From positions 1 through 32,071 of the forward strand of contig NZ_ABCM01000030.1 in assembly GCF_000170795.1 (NCBI RefSeq): a DNA stretch of 32,071 bases. The letters are read 5' to 3'. Origin of the DNA: Pedobacter sp. BAL39 (GTDB lineage: Bacteria > Bacteroidota > Bacteroidia > Sphingobacteriales > Sphingobacteriaceae). A program made the translations under genes and the position numbers. Position 1 is the first letter of the stretch. Every line of letters starts with the position of its first letter. Below, in pieces: positions 25,182-31,970 of this stretch. The notes beneath the pieces are model-generated. The model had not been told where the DNA came from. It ran no database searches and was given only the letters and a program-made list of their open reading frames with translations.

Positions 25182-26061
25182 ATGCAGGAGTAATGATGTT
25201 TAATGACAATGGAACTATCGAAACCTCTATTTCCTTACCCATAAAGTACGGCTCTCCATCAATGTGTATGGCATCATCTGCCACCCTGCTGATGCGGATG
25301 TCCTTTCCCCTGATGATTTCCACCAGACTGGACTGATCCGTCGAACCTCGCAACATGTGATAAGCGAGCAAGGTAATTTTATATAATGGGAATGACTTGA
25401 TGATACATACATCCAGCAAACCGTCTGTAATAGAGGCCTTGGGGGCAATATGTGCATTGTTCCCATATTGAGAAGAATTGGCAATGCTCACCACAAAGGC
25501 CGTTCTCAGATACTCCTTTCCATCAATCTCAATCCGGTACTCCTGAGCTTTATAATTCAGCATTTCCTTCATGCCTAGTTTCACATAACCGGAAAGACCG
25601 CGCGACTTATTACCTGCAAATACAGCACTGATGTGTGCATCAAAGCCCATTCCAGCCATATTAAAAAAAGACTTCTGATTAAATGTGGCAGTATCGATCA
25701 CACTCACATTGAGGTCGTTGATCACACGGATCGCTTTTGCCGTATTCATCGGGATTTTCAGGAACCTGGACAAACCATTTCCCGAACCAAAAGGGAGCAC
25801 GCCCAGTATTTTGTGCTGCTGCATCACTTTTGAAGCAATCTCATTGATGGTCCCATCCCCGCCAACAGCAACGATAATGTCGAAGTTCTTGCTGGCCGCT
25901 TCTTCGGCTATTTCCGAAGCGTGCCCCACATATTCCGTGAAACTATAGTTGGCATTGAACTTGGAACGATCCAAATGTGCATCGATCAGTGCCGGGATCT
26001 TTAGCTTATCCTTACCCCCTGAAATGGGATTGATGATAAATAGAATGTTTGATTTTGACAA
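25171..26061 (-). CDS. Diacylglycerol kinase-like lipid kinase (TTG start)
   Basis: A 296-residue member of the DAGK_cat/YegS-BmrU family of lipid kinases. Visible motifs are FIINPISGGKDK near the N-terminus, the VGGDGTINEIASKV loop at residues 66-79 that binds ATP, and LPFGSGNGLSRFL (89-101). The C-terminal part is the usual YegS-like domain with GKEYLRTAFVVSIANSSQYG in outline and HIDGEPYFMG near the end. The frame opens at a TTG; going upstream, an in-frame TAA follows only four codons away and no ATG lies between, so TTG is the only start with a full family N-terminus. It is divergent from metK. Diacylglycerol as the substrate is by family only. Confidence 0.9.
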   Translation of the reverse strand: MSKSNILFIINPISGGKDKLKIPALIDAHLDRSKFNANYSFTEYVGHASEIAEEAASKNFDIIVAVGGDGTINEIASKVMQQHKILGVLPFGSGNGLSRFLKIPMNTAKAIRVINDLNVSVIDTATFNQKSFFNMAGMGFDAHISAVFAGNKSRGLSGYVKLGMKEMLNYKAQEYRIEIDGKEYLRTAFVVSIANSSQYGNNAHIAPKASITDGLLDVCIIKSFPLYKITLLAYHMLRGSTDQSSLVEIIRGKDIRISRVADDAIHIDGEPYFMGKEIEVSIVPLSLNIITPAYES

Positions 26062-26099
26062 AATGCTGGATTAATTACAGTACAAAATAATTGATATTT

Positions 26100-26130
26100 T
26101 TTGACTATATGAATATATATAGTAATTTTG
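26100..26130 (+). promoter_or_regulatory. metK promoter
   Basis: TTTG (26100-26103), a 19-base spacer and TAATTTTG (26123-26130) match both boxes and the spacing of the Bacteroidota housekeeping promoter. Transcription should start near 26136, five bases ahead of the aptamer, so nearly the whole leader is riboswitch and what follows it. It faces away from the lipid kinase, whose own upstream sequence has only a 7/8 match to a -7 box. Confidence 0.8.
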
Positions 26131-26140
26131 CAGCATTAAA

Positions 26141-26206
26141 GTGGACTGATTTGCGATGCTATGTCAAAAATAGCGGGATTGCAACCACGTAAAAAAAAGT
26201 GCTAAT
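26141..26206 (+). ncRNA. SAM-II-type riboswitch with extended loop
   Basis: The sequence matches the S-adenosylmethionine-binding SAM-II pseudoknot. P1 is GTGG (26141-26144) with CCAC (26185-26188). CTGATTTG (26146-26153) keeps the conserved loop strand. The pseudoknot pairs TTGC (26179-26182) with GC-U-AA (26201-26205), bulging the conserved U at 26203, as in the known structure, and A26183 can pair with T26200. An A-rich strand (26191-26198) forms the third layer. The loop is longer than in the classic aptamers and contains a five-base hairpin, GCTAT (26158-26162) with ATAGC (26170-26174). It sits ahead of metK, whose product makes SAM, so feedback control fits. I recall that loop-extended SAM-II forms have been described, but could not check this. 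Confidence 0.82.
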
Positions 26207-26282
26207 GTTTCTACACTTCATTTTACTGCCTGTTTTCTCAGGATCACCTCCCATTTTACGTAATTGTTTATTCAAAAATTAA
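26205..26282 (+). CDS. Possible 25-codon leader ORF in the metK transcript
   Basis: An ATG at 26205-26207 opens a frame of 25 codons (MFLHFILLPVFSGSPPILRN, then five more) with a TAA at 26280-26282, nine bases before the metK ATG. The first base of this ATG is one of the pseudoknot-paired bases of the aptamer, so ligand binding could hide it. The A-rich stretch just upstream resembles the unstructured ribosome-entry regions common in Bacteroidota. The peptide is hydrophobic with an SPP segment and no recognised domain. A frame this short may well be open by chance, so it is a hypothesis. Confidence 0.3.
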   Translation: MFLHFILLPVFSGSPPILRNCLFKN

Positions 26283-26291
26283 TTATTTAAG

Positions 26292-27542
26292 ATGTCATAT
26301 TTATTTACATCAGAATCTGTTTCCGAAGGTCATCCAGATAAAATTGCAGATCAGATTTCAGACGCATTAATTGATAATTTCCTGGCCTTTGATGCAGAGT
26401 CAAAAGTAGCCTGTGAAACATTGGTCACTACCGGCCAGGTGATTCTTGCCGGAGAGGTAAAATCAAAAACTTATCTTGATGTACAGCAGATTGCACGTGA
26501 TGTGATCAAAAAAATTGGCTACACTAAAAGTGAATACATGTTTGAAGCCAATTCATGTGGTATCCTTTCTGCCATTCATGAGCAGTCACAAGACATCAAT
26601 CAGGGCGTGGACAGAAGCAATAAGGAAGAACAAGGTGCTGGCGACCAGGGAATGATGTTCGGTTATGCAACCAATGAAACTCAAGACTACATGCCCCTGG
26701 CTTTGGATCTTTCTCATAAACTGCTTCAGGAACTCGCCGAACTGAGACGTGAAAACAAAGAAATCACTTACCTCCGCCCGGATGCAAAATCACAGGTTAC
26801 CCTGGAATATGACGACAACAATAAGCCGGTACGCATTGATGCCATCGTCATCTCTACACAACACGATGATTTTGACGAAGAATCAGCAATGCTGGCAAAA
26901 ATCAAAAATGACCTGATTGACATCCTTGTTCCAAGGATCATTGCAAAATACCCGCAGTACGCACACCTGTTCAATGATGCCATTGAATACCACATCAATC
27001 CTACAGGAAAATTCGTGATCGGTGGACCTCATGGGGACACTGGTCTCACAGGACGTAAGATCATCGTTGACACTTACGGTGGCAAAGGCGCGCACGGTGG
27101 TGGTGCCTTCTCGGGTAAAGATCCAAGTAAAGTAGACAGAAGTGCTGCTTACGCAACACGTCACATTGCGAAAAACCTTGTTGCTGCAGGTGTTGCTGAA
27201 GAAATCCTGGTACAGGTAAGTTATGCCATCGGCGTGGCAAAACCCATGGGAATCTATATCAATACTTATGGAACTGCAAAGGTAGATCAAACAGATGGCG
27301 AGATTGCTAAGATTGTGGAAGGATTGTTTGACATGCGTCCTTACTTCATTGAACAACGCCTTAAACTGAGAAACCCGATCTATAGCGAAACTGCAGCTTA
27401 CGGACACATGGGCCGCCAGCCACAAATTGTTGAGAAAACATTCAGGACACCAAATGGTGAAGAGAAAACGGTAACAGTAGAATTATTTACATGGGAAAAA
27501 CTGGACTTCGTTGATAAAGTAAAATCTGCTTTTTCATTGTAG
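26292..27542 (+). CDS. metK: S-adenosylmethionine synthetase
   Basis: A 416-residue methionine adenosyltransferase that joins methionine and ATP to give SAM, pyrophosphate and phosphate. The active-site motifs are clear: SEGHPDKIADQISDA near the N-terminus with His14, GAGDQGMMFGYA at residues 115-126, GGPHGDTGLTGRKIIVDTYG (in the middle, about 244-263), and GGGAFSGKDPSKVDRSAAY at about 269-287, which holds the phosphate-binding lysine and aspartate. The length is slightly above that of E. coli MetK. It is preceded by its own promoter and a SAM-II leader of about 150 bases and followed by a strong terminator, so it forms a single-gene unit under direct SAM feedback. Confidence 0.98.
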   Translation: MSYLFTSESVSEGHPDKIADQISDALIDNFLAFDAESKVACETLVTTGQVILAGEVKSKTYLDVQQIARDVIKKIGYTKSEYMFEANSCGILSAIHEQSQDINQGVDRSNKEEQGAGDQGMMFGYATNETQDYMPLALDLSHKLLQELAELRRENKEITYLRPDAKSQVTLEYDDNNKPVRIDAIVISTQHDDFDEESAMLAKIKNDLIDILVPRIIAKYPQYAHLFNDAIEYHINPTGKFVIGGPHGDTGLTGRKIIVDTYGGKGAHGGGAFSGKDPSKVDRSAAYATRHIAKNLVAAGVAEEILVQVSYAIGVAKPMGIYINTYGTAKVDQTDGEIAKIVEGLFDMRPYFIEQRLKLRNPIYSETAAYGHMGRQPQIVEKTFRTPNGEEKTVTVELFTWEKLDFVDKVKSAFSL

Positions 27543-27563
27543 GTACCCATTTCTATATTTAAC

Positions 27564-27596
27564 AAAAAAAGGCATCCGGAATGGATGCCTTTTTTT
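27564..27596 (+). terminator. Bidirectional terminator between metK and solitary exbD
   Basis: A perfect 14-base stem, seven A plus GGCATCC (27564-27577) with GGATGCC plus seven T (27583-27596), loops over five bases. The A/T symmetry supplies a T-run in both directions, so it can end metK (plus) and the exbD gene converging on it (minus, stop at 27600). Confidence 0.93.
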
Positions 27597-27599
27597 GTT

Positions 27600-28136
27600 T
27601 TACAACAACTTCTGCCCATTCATATACGACGCTTCCGCCGGCAACAGCACCTCATCGTCAATCATGTAGGATTTAACATCTCCGATCCGCATCTCATCCA
27701 GCATATCTACAAAATTTTTATAGTTAGAGGCCGCCGTAGGCTTGATCACCACCACCATAAACTTATCCTGTGCATCTCCATGAACTTTCGCAATTGCCCG
27801 CTTATTCTGCATTAAAACCTTACTAAAGGACCTATAATCTGTAACCTCGGGATTTACCTTTCCCGGCTCTCCCTGATACCATGCAATGTGGTCGTCCCTG
27901 CCAAGGATCACAGTAAGTGTGCGGGACGCTGGAACAGGCTCCCTGGGTATATCTGCAACTGGCTTTGCGATCTCCATTGCCTGGTACTTAGACAGCGAAG
28001 TGGTGAGCATAAAAAAGGTAATGAGGAGAAAGGCAAGATCTACCATAGCGGTTAAATCTACTGATGGAGCTGCTTTTCTGGTTCTGGATCTTCCCTTCAT
28101 GGCCTGGCCATTTTGAGGAACGTTTAAGGTTGCCAT
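27600..28136 (-). CDS. exbD: Solitary ExbD/TolR-family protein, paralogue of the TonB-operon ExbD
   Basis: A 178-residue ExbD. I start it at the ATG at 28136 (MATLNVPQNG); the longer frame to 28175 adds 13 residues without family likeness. The membrane helix at about residues 28-48 carries the proton-bearing Asp33 and matches residues 26-50 of the ExbD at 20731-21270 at every position. The periplasmic part also resembles that copy, for instance VVIKPTAASNYKNFVDMLDE against VIKPTTGANYQNFVDIMDEL. It has no exbB or tonB beside it, so it presumably works with the ExbB encoded at 21981-22808 or a partner elsewhere. It looks like a duplicate that has diverged in the N-terminal tail and at the C-terminus. 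Codon use and motifs look intact, so it is not a pseudogene. Confidence 0.88.
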   Translation of the reverse strand: MATLNVPQNGQAMKGRSRTRKAAPSVDLTAMVDLAFLLITFFMLTTSLSKYQAMEIAKPVADIPREPVPASRTLTVILGRDDHIAWYQGEPGKVNPEVTDYRSFSKVLMQNKRAIAKVHGDAQDKFMVVVIKPTAASNYKNFVDMLDEMRIGDVKSYMIDDEVLLPAEASYMNGQKLL

Positions 28137-28263
28137 AATTTTGCTTTTGCTATCATGATGCTCAGGGCTCAGCAATTACATACGCCGCTGCGAAATTAAT
28201 TGAACACTTCCATGAAACCATTTACATCAGCCATGTGTTATAAGTTCAACAAATACAAGAATT

Positions 28264-28611
28264 ATGGAACAGCCAGCAGAAATGAACACACTTAGTCAGA
28301 TCTTAGAGAAATTAAGGCTGAAAGGTCTTGACAACGAAATCAAGATGACTGACCATGGTAAGATGCAGGGCGTCGGTGTAAATAAGATTTATAACCCTCA
28401 AGACCTTAGCATCATTAAAACATACCGTTTTGAAGGCGATTCAGACCCCGCAGACAATTCAGTACTATATTTACTAGAAGATAAAGAGGGACAGATTGGC
28501 TATATCCTGGACGCCTATGGCATGTACAGCTCACAGGAAGGAACCGGATTTGATGATTTCCTTAAAAAGATCCCCACCGCAGACCGCGACCTGCAGGAAT
28601 TGCTCACCTAA
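28264..28611 (+). CDS. Small conserved-looking protein of unknown function
   Basis: A 115-residue soluble protein that I cannot assign to a reaction. The N-terminus is a helical stretch (NTLSQILEKLRLKG), followed by TDHGKMQGVGVNKIYNPQDL and then beta-rich IIKTYRFEGDSDP, VLYLLEDKEGQIGYILDAYG; it ends with FDDFLKKIPTADRD. Short proteins of this type in Bacteroidota are, as I recall, sometimes labelled phosphoribosylpyrophosphate synthetase, but the sequence has neither the length nor the motifs of that enzyme, so I would not use the name. The second ATG (28282) would give a start at MNTLSQIL. It is a single gene with a short hairpin behind it and no recognisable promoter box. Confidence 0.7.
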   Translation: MEQPAEMNTLSQILEKLRLKGLDNEIKMTDHGKMQGVGVNKIYNPQDLSIIKTYRFEGDSDPADNSVLYLLEDKEGQIGYILDAYGMYSSQEGTGFDDFLKKIPTADRDLQELLT

Positions 28612-28615
28612 ATAA

Positions 28616-28650
28616 AGAAGGCTTCAGCGATAAACTGGGGCCTTCTCTAT
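28616..28650 (+). terminator. Weak terminator after the small unknown gene
   Basis: AGAAGGC (28616-28622) pairs with GCCTTCT (28640-28646), leaving a 17-base loop in which CAG and CTG can add three pairs. A T/A-rich stretch follows. It lies four bases beyond the stop codon and just before the end of the convergent DoxX-like gene, so it could serve both sides. Confidence 0.5.
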
Positions 28651-28666
28651 TTATATACTCATTTGT

Positions 28667-29047
28667 TCACACTGTAGCTTTCTCCCGAAGCTTGTGAAAA
28701 GTGACATAAGAAATGATTAGTAATACAAAAGTGATCATCGGAAAAAACGACATTGGCACAAAACCATCTACTGCCACTAATGCAATCGTTGCAGAGATGA
28801 AATCAATTCCGAAAGCCACATAAGCCCATTCCTTGACCCTTGCGGGAATAAATGGCAGTACCAGGATCAGTCCCCCGATAAATTTCCCGATACTGAGCTC
28901 CCAATGGAACCACATCGGCAGGCCCAGGTGTTTTGTACCTTCAAGTGCCATCTCCGAGCCAGCAAAAAAGATACCTGGCAAAATAAATAATGCCAGTAAG
29001 GCGGTGCTAATCCAAAACATTAGCTTTAGTTTTTTCTCCCTTTTCAT
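28667..29047 (-). CDS. DoxX-like membrane protein
   Basis: A 126-residue protein resembling the DoxX_2/DoxX-like family, which are four-helix membrane proteins with mostly unknown roles. Helices are visible at about residues 7-26, 43-62, 70-88 and 95-115, with the family-like LPMWFHWELSIGKFIGGLILVLPFIP segment split over the loop and helix. I place the start at the ATG at 29047 (MKREKKLKLM), because a longer frame to 29080 would overlap a perfect -7 box and could not be on the transcript. It is convergent to the small unknown gene and divergent from the PLP-enzyme gene. Confidence 0.8.
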   Translation of the reverse strand: MKREKKLKLMFWISTALLALFILPGIFFAGSEMALEGTKHLGLPMWFHWELSIGKFIGGLILVLPFIPARVKEWAYVAFGIDFISATIALVAVDGFVPMSFFPMITFVLLIISYVTFHKLREKATV

Positions 29048-29077
29048 TTCTTTATATTTTTCATTAAAATAACTATA

Positions 29078-29085
29078 CAAATTTA
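29078..29085 (-). promoter_or_regulatory. Possible -7 element of the DoxX-like gene
   Basis: Minus-strand TAAATTTG matches TAnnTTTG exactly and would give a leader of about 25 bases before the ATG at 29047. No clear TTTG is found about 19 bases upstream. Confidence 0.4.
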
Positions 29086-29154
29086 TAGTTGCAACAGCTG
29101 TGCATCACTAGGTAATGAAGACAAAAGCAAGGGGCATTTGCGTCTCAAATAAAT

Positions 29155-29162
29155 TATATTTG
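29155..29162 (+). promoter_or_regulatory. Possible -7 element at the PLP-enzyme gene
   Basis: TATATTTG is an exact match to TAnnTTTG. It lies only three bases before the ATG at 29166, so a promoter here would make a nearly leaderless mRNA. A TTTG is at 29137-29140, but the 14-base spacing is too short for the consensus. Confidence 0.3.
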
Positions 29163-29165
29163 TGC

Positions 29166-30245
29166 ATGAACTTTGAAGAACATTTTCCACTGCTGAACAA
29201 CCGTACTTACCTCAATACTGCAAGCTCCGGAATCCTATCCGCATCACTAATGGAATGGCGCAGGGCGCACGATCAGGACTTCTTCGACAATGGAAGCACC
29301 TTTCGCATACCTCAGGCAGAACGAATAGAAAAAATAAGGGCATCCATTGCCCGTTTCTTCCATAGCAAGCCTGAAAACACCTTTCTGGTTCCAAACTTCT
29401 CCTACGGCTTTAACATCTTTCTTGAGGGACTTTCAAGCGAACACCGCTTTCTCTTGCTGGAAGAAGACTATCCTTCTGTAAATTATGCAGTTCAGAGTCG
29501 CGGGTTCCATTCTGAATACATTGCAGCAGATGAATCTGAGACTTACATTCTTGATAAAATCGGAGAGCTAAAGCCAACGGTCTTCGCATTTAGTATCGTA
29601 CAGTATATCAGCGGTAATAAAATCAACCTAACCTTGATCACTGAGATCAAACGCCTGTATCCTGAGATCCTCATCGTGGCCGACGGCACACAGTTCTGCG
29701 GCACCACAGACTTCAACTTCGCACAATCAGGTATTGATGTATTGATCTCCAGCGGATATAAATGGATGCTTGCCGGTTACGGAAATGGCTTTTTCCTGAT
29801 GAAGGATCAAGTCAAAAACTACCTGTACCGGGATACTTACGGCAGGCCTCTCCCTACAGAACCCTTTCTGAAAGACAAACAACTTTTGTCACTGTACTTT
29901 GAGCCTGGACATCAGGACACGCTGGCTTTCGGTAGTCTTGAACAGTCGATCCTCTTCATGGAGAAGATCGGCATGACCGCAATAGAACATCAGATCCGTA
30001 AGCTATCCGACCTCGCCAAAGCAGCCTTTATCCAACGCGGCCTGCTGGACGAAAATACAGCCAAACGGGCAGAACATTCCTCCATCTTTAACATCAACAT
30101 CAGCGAGCATACTTACCAGCAGTTGCTGGATGCAGATATTGTTTGTTTAGCAAGAGGCAGAGGCATTCGTATCGCCTTTCATTTTTACAATACGGAGGCC
30201 GACCTAAACCGCCTGCTGGAGGTGATCGACCAGCACAACAATTAA
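29166..30245 (+). CDS. Class V aminotransferase-like PLP enzyme
   Basis: A 359-residue fold-type I PLP enzyme of the class V group (cysteine desulfurase/isopenicillin N epimerase-like). The cofactor lysine is Lys199 in ISSGYKWMLAGYGNGFF, preceded by VADGTQ with Asp173, which contacts the pyridine nitrogen. The opening NRTYLNTASSGILS is typical of the family, as are PNFSYGFNIFLEGL and the tail SRGRGIRIAFHFYN-like segment. I prefer the ATG at 29166 (MNFEEHFPLL), since the frame from 29115 adds 17 residues without likeness; however, if a real promoter starts transcription near 29167, the upstream start could not be used at all and this one barely. The substrate cannot be read from the sequence; suf genes or a sulfur acceptor are not nearby. 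Confidence 0.87.
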   Translation: MNFEEHFPLLNNRTYLNTASSGILSASLMEWRRAHDQDFFDNGSTFRIPQAERIEKIRASIARFFHSKPENTFLVPNFSYGFNIFLEGLSSEHRFLLLEEDYPSVNYAVQSRGFHSEYIAADESETYILDKIGELKPTVFAFSIVQYISGNKINLTLITEIKRLYPEILIVADGTQFCGTTDFNFAQSGIDVLISSGYKWMLAGYGNGFFLMKDQVKNYLYRDTYGRPLPTEPFLKDKQLLSLYFEPGHQDTLAFGSLEQSILFMEKIGMTAIEHQIRKLSDLAKAAFIQRGLLDENTAKRAEHSSIFNINISEHTYQQLLDADIVCLARGRGIRIAFHFYNTEADLNRLLEVIDQHNN

Positions 30246-30264
30246 GGGCATTTTTCCCTAAATG

Positions 30265-30301
30265 TACAAAGCCCCAAAAGCGTAACTTTTGGGGCTTTGT
30301 A
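30265..30301. terminator. Terminator between the PLP enzyme and GH32 genes
   Basis: A perfect 16-base stem, TACAAAGCCCCAAAAG (30265-30280) with CTTTTGGGGCTTTGTA (30286-30301), around a five-base loop. It lies between two converging genes and should stop both. It lacks a clean T-run outside the stem on either side, but the GGGGCTTT end is like other terminators of this window. Confidence 0.75.
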
Positions 30302-30320
30302 AAACCTATATCAAACGAGA

Positions 30321-31970
30321 TTATCTCCAGATCGATTTTACACGGAAGATTTCCAGGTTTTTAACTTCAATATTATTGCCCCAGAAATGAAATCCTTCCT
30401 TATTGTTAGGATCAGGCTTACGCTCCATAGAATAGGAATAAACACCTCCATCAATGAAAACCTCGATAGAAGTACGGTCAACATAGATGTCTGCGCTGAG
30501 CTCCATGCTGGTCATGTCCTCCGGTGAGTAAAATACCCCATTGATGGTATTGTTGTTCATGTCATATCCAATCATGCGCTGGGCGAACAAATTAAAGCCT
30601 GCATCTGTGGCGTGCGACAACTTAATTGTGGTTTTAATACGGATAAGATCTGCATCATAAAAAGCCTTCAGTTTTTGGTTGGCATCCGCTGAGCTCAGGT
30701 TTGTCCATTTCTCAGCAGGCTCAAACAGCTGCTGGCTTTCTTTTACAGGCACACTGAATAGTCTCGGCCCATTTTTAGTCGTGCGAAGGCTGAGTTCCGT
30801 AGGCAACAACATCATGTTATTGAAAGGCATTCCCGGTTGCTGTATCCGCCCCCAACCAATCTGTATACGTCTGCCGTCGGCTTCAGGGATATTGGTATAG
30901 GTCTGTGCGGCATAAATAGACCCTGTAGTGAACTGATGTTTGCCACTCTCTGGCTTAAAGATCTTTCCATCAAAGGATCCAATCATATAAGAACTTGATG
31001 CACCGTACATCACCCACTTGGTATTGCTCTTGTCGCCATCCACCGGCAGCTCGAATAGCTCAGGGCATTCCCAGAACCCTGTGGTATGACTTTCGTATTT
31101 CCATTCCTTCAGATTTGCTGAGGTATAGATGGAATGACCATCACGCTCATTGAGTACCATCACCCAATGTTTGCCGGGTTTGTACCAGAAGACCTTGGGA
31201 TCGCGGGTATCTCTGCTGTTCCATTTCTCCTTAGAATCAATGACCGGATTTTTACTGTACTTGGTCCAGCTACGCCCCTTGTCCAGGCTGTAAGCGATTC
31301 CCTGGATTTCCCGGTCAGGATTGTCTATAGTGTATGCAGCTACCATCGCAGGTTTTCCTGGTTTACCAAATCCGGACGTGTTGTCATAGTCGATCACGGC
31401 AGAACCGGAAAACATTGTTCCTAATTTGTCCGGGTGTAATGCTACCGGAAGTTCCTCCCAATGAATGAGGTCCTTACTTACCGCGTGTCCCCATGACATA
31501 TTTTCCCACTCTCTTTCGTATGGATTATGCTGATAGAAAAGGTGGTATTCGCCCTCGTAGAAAATCAGCCCGTTGGGGTCGTTGATCCATCCACGTCGGG
31601 TGGAAAAATGGAATTGTGGACGGTTGTATTCCCGGTATAGCGAATCCTGCCCCGCGATCTTGTCATCCTGATAGATCTTGCTAAGCCCCGCGGCATCTCC
31701 GTCGTAGCTCAGCTTAATGGTCTTACCAAGATATGCCGTCATATCGGAAAACACCCAGTATTCAGGTTTACCGGAAGCCAGCCGGATTTTAAAAACCCGC
31801 TCTTCCTTTCCACCGATAGAGAAGGTCATCACTTTACGGTCTTCTTTTTGCGAAATCGGAAAGTTGAGGTAGCGTTTGCTGATTTTAATGTTGATGTCGG
31901 CTGCCGAAAGACTCAGACTGCAGCAAAACAACACCACAGCGGTCAGGTTTATTTTCATCATTGATTTCAT
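30321..31970 (-). CDS. Secreted GH32 fructan hydrolase with N-terminal DUF4980-like domain
   Basis: A 549-residue glycoside hydrolase of family 32 (levanase, inulinase or sucrase type). I start it at the ATG at 31970 (MKSMMKINLTAVV), which gives a signal peptide to about residue 24 (SLSAA, then DINIK). Residues about 25-110 form an extra beta-rich domain resembling DUF4980. The catalytic five-blade propeller follows: WINDPNG with nucleophile Asp131, FSGSAVID, RDP with Asp257, and WECPELF with acid/base Glu301. The C-terminal beta-sandwich is at about 400-549 and ends with SIEVFIDGGVYSYSMERK-type sequence. Levan or inulin cannot be told apart from sequence alone. It is probably one gene of a fructan-use locus whose other genes lie beyond the window; its promoter region holds only a 7/8 -7 match. 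Confidence 0.93.
   Translation of the reverse strand: MKSMMKINLTAVVLFCCSLSLSAADINIKISKRYLNFPISQKEDRKVMTFSIGGKEERVFKIRLASGKPEYWVFSDMTAYLGKTIKLSYDGDAAGLSKIYQDDKIAGQDSLYREYNRPQFHFSTRRGWINDPNGLIFYEGEYHLFYQHNPYEREWENMSWGHAVSKDLIHWEELPVALHPDKLGTMFSGSAVIDYDNTSGFGKPGKPAMVAAYTIDNPDREIQGIAYSLDKGRSWTKYSKNPVIDSKEKWNSRDTRDPKVFWYKPGKHWVMVLNERDGHSIYTSANLKEWKYESHTTGFWECPELFELPVDGDKSNTKWVMYGASSSYMIGSFDGKIFKPESGKHQFTTGSIYAAQTYTNIPEADGRRIQIGWGRIQQPGMPFNNMMLLPTELSLRTTKNGPRLFSVPVKESQQLFEPAEKWTNLSSADANQKLKAFYDADLIRIKTTIKLSHATDAGFNLFAQRMIGYDMNNNTINGVFYSPEDMTSMELSADIYVDRTSIEVFIDGGVYSYSMERKPDPNNKEGFHFWGNNIEVKNLEIFRVKSIWR

Noticed and set aside
26083..26090. -7 box for the lipid kinase (TTATTTTG on the minus strand)
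   Set aside because: It is a 7/8 match without any TTTG at the right distance, in a very AT-rich gap.
26229..26242. Transcription attenuator in the metK leader (CCTG...CAGG)
   Set aside because: The four-base stem is too weak and no T-run follows it.
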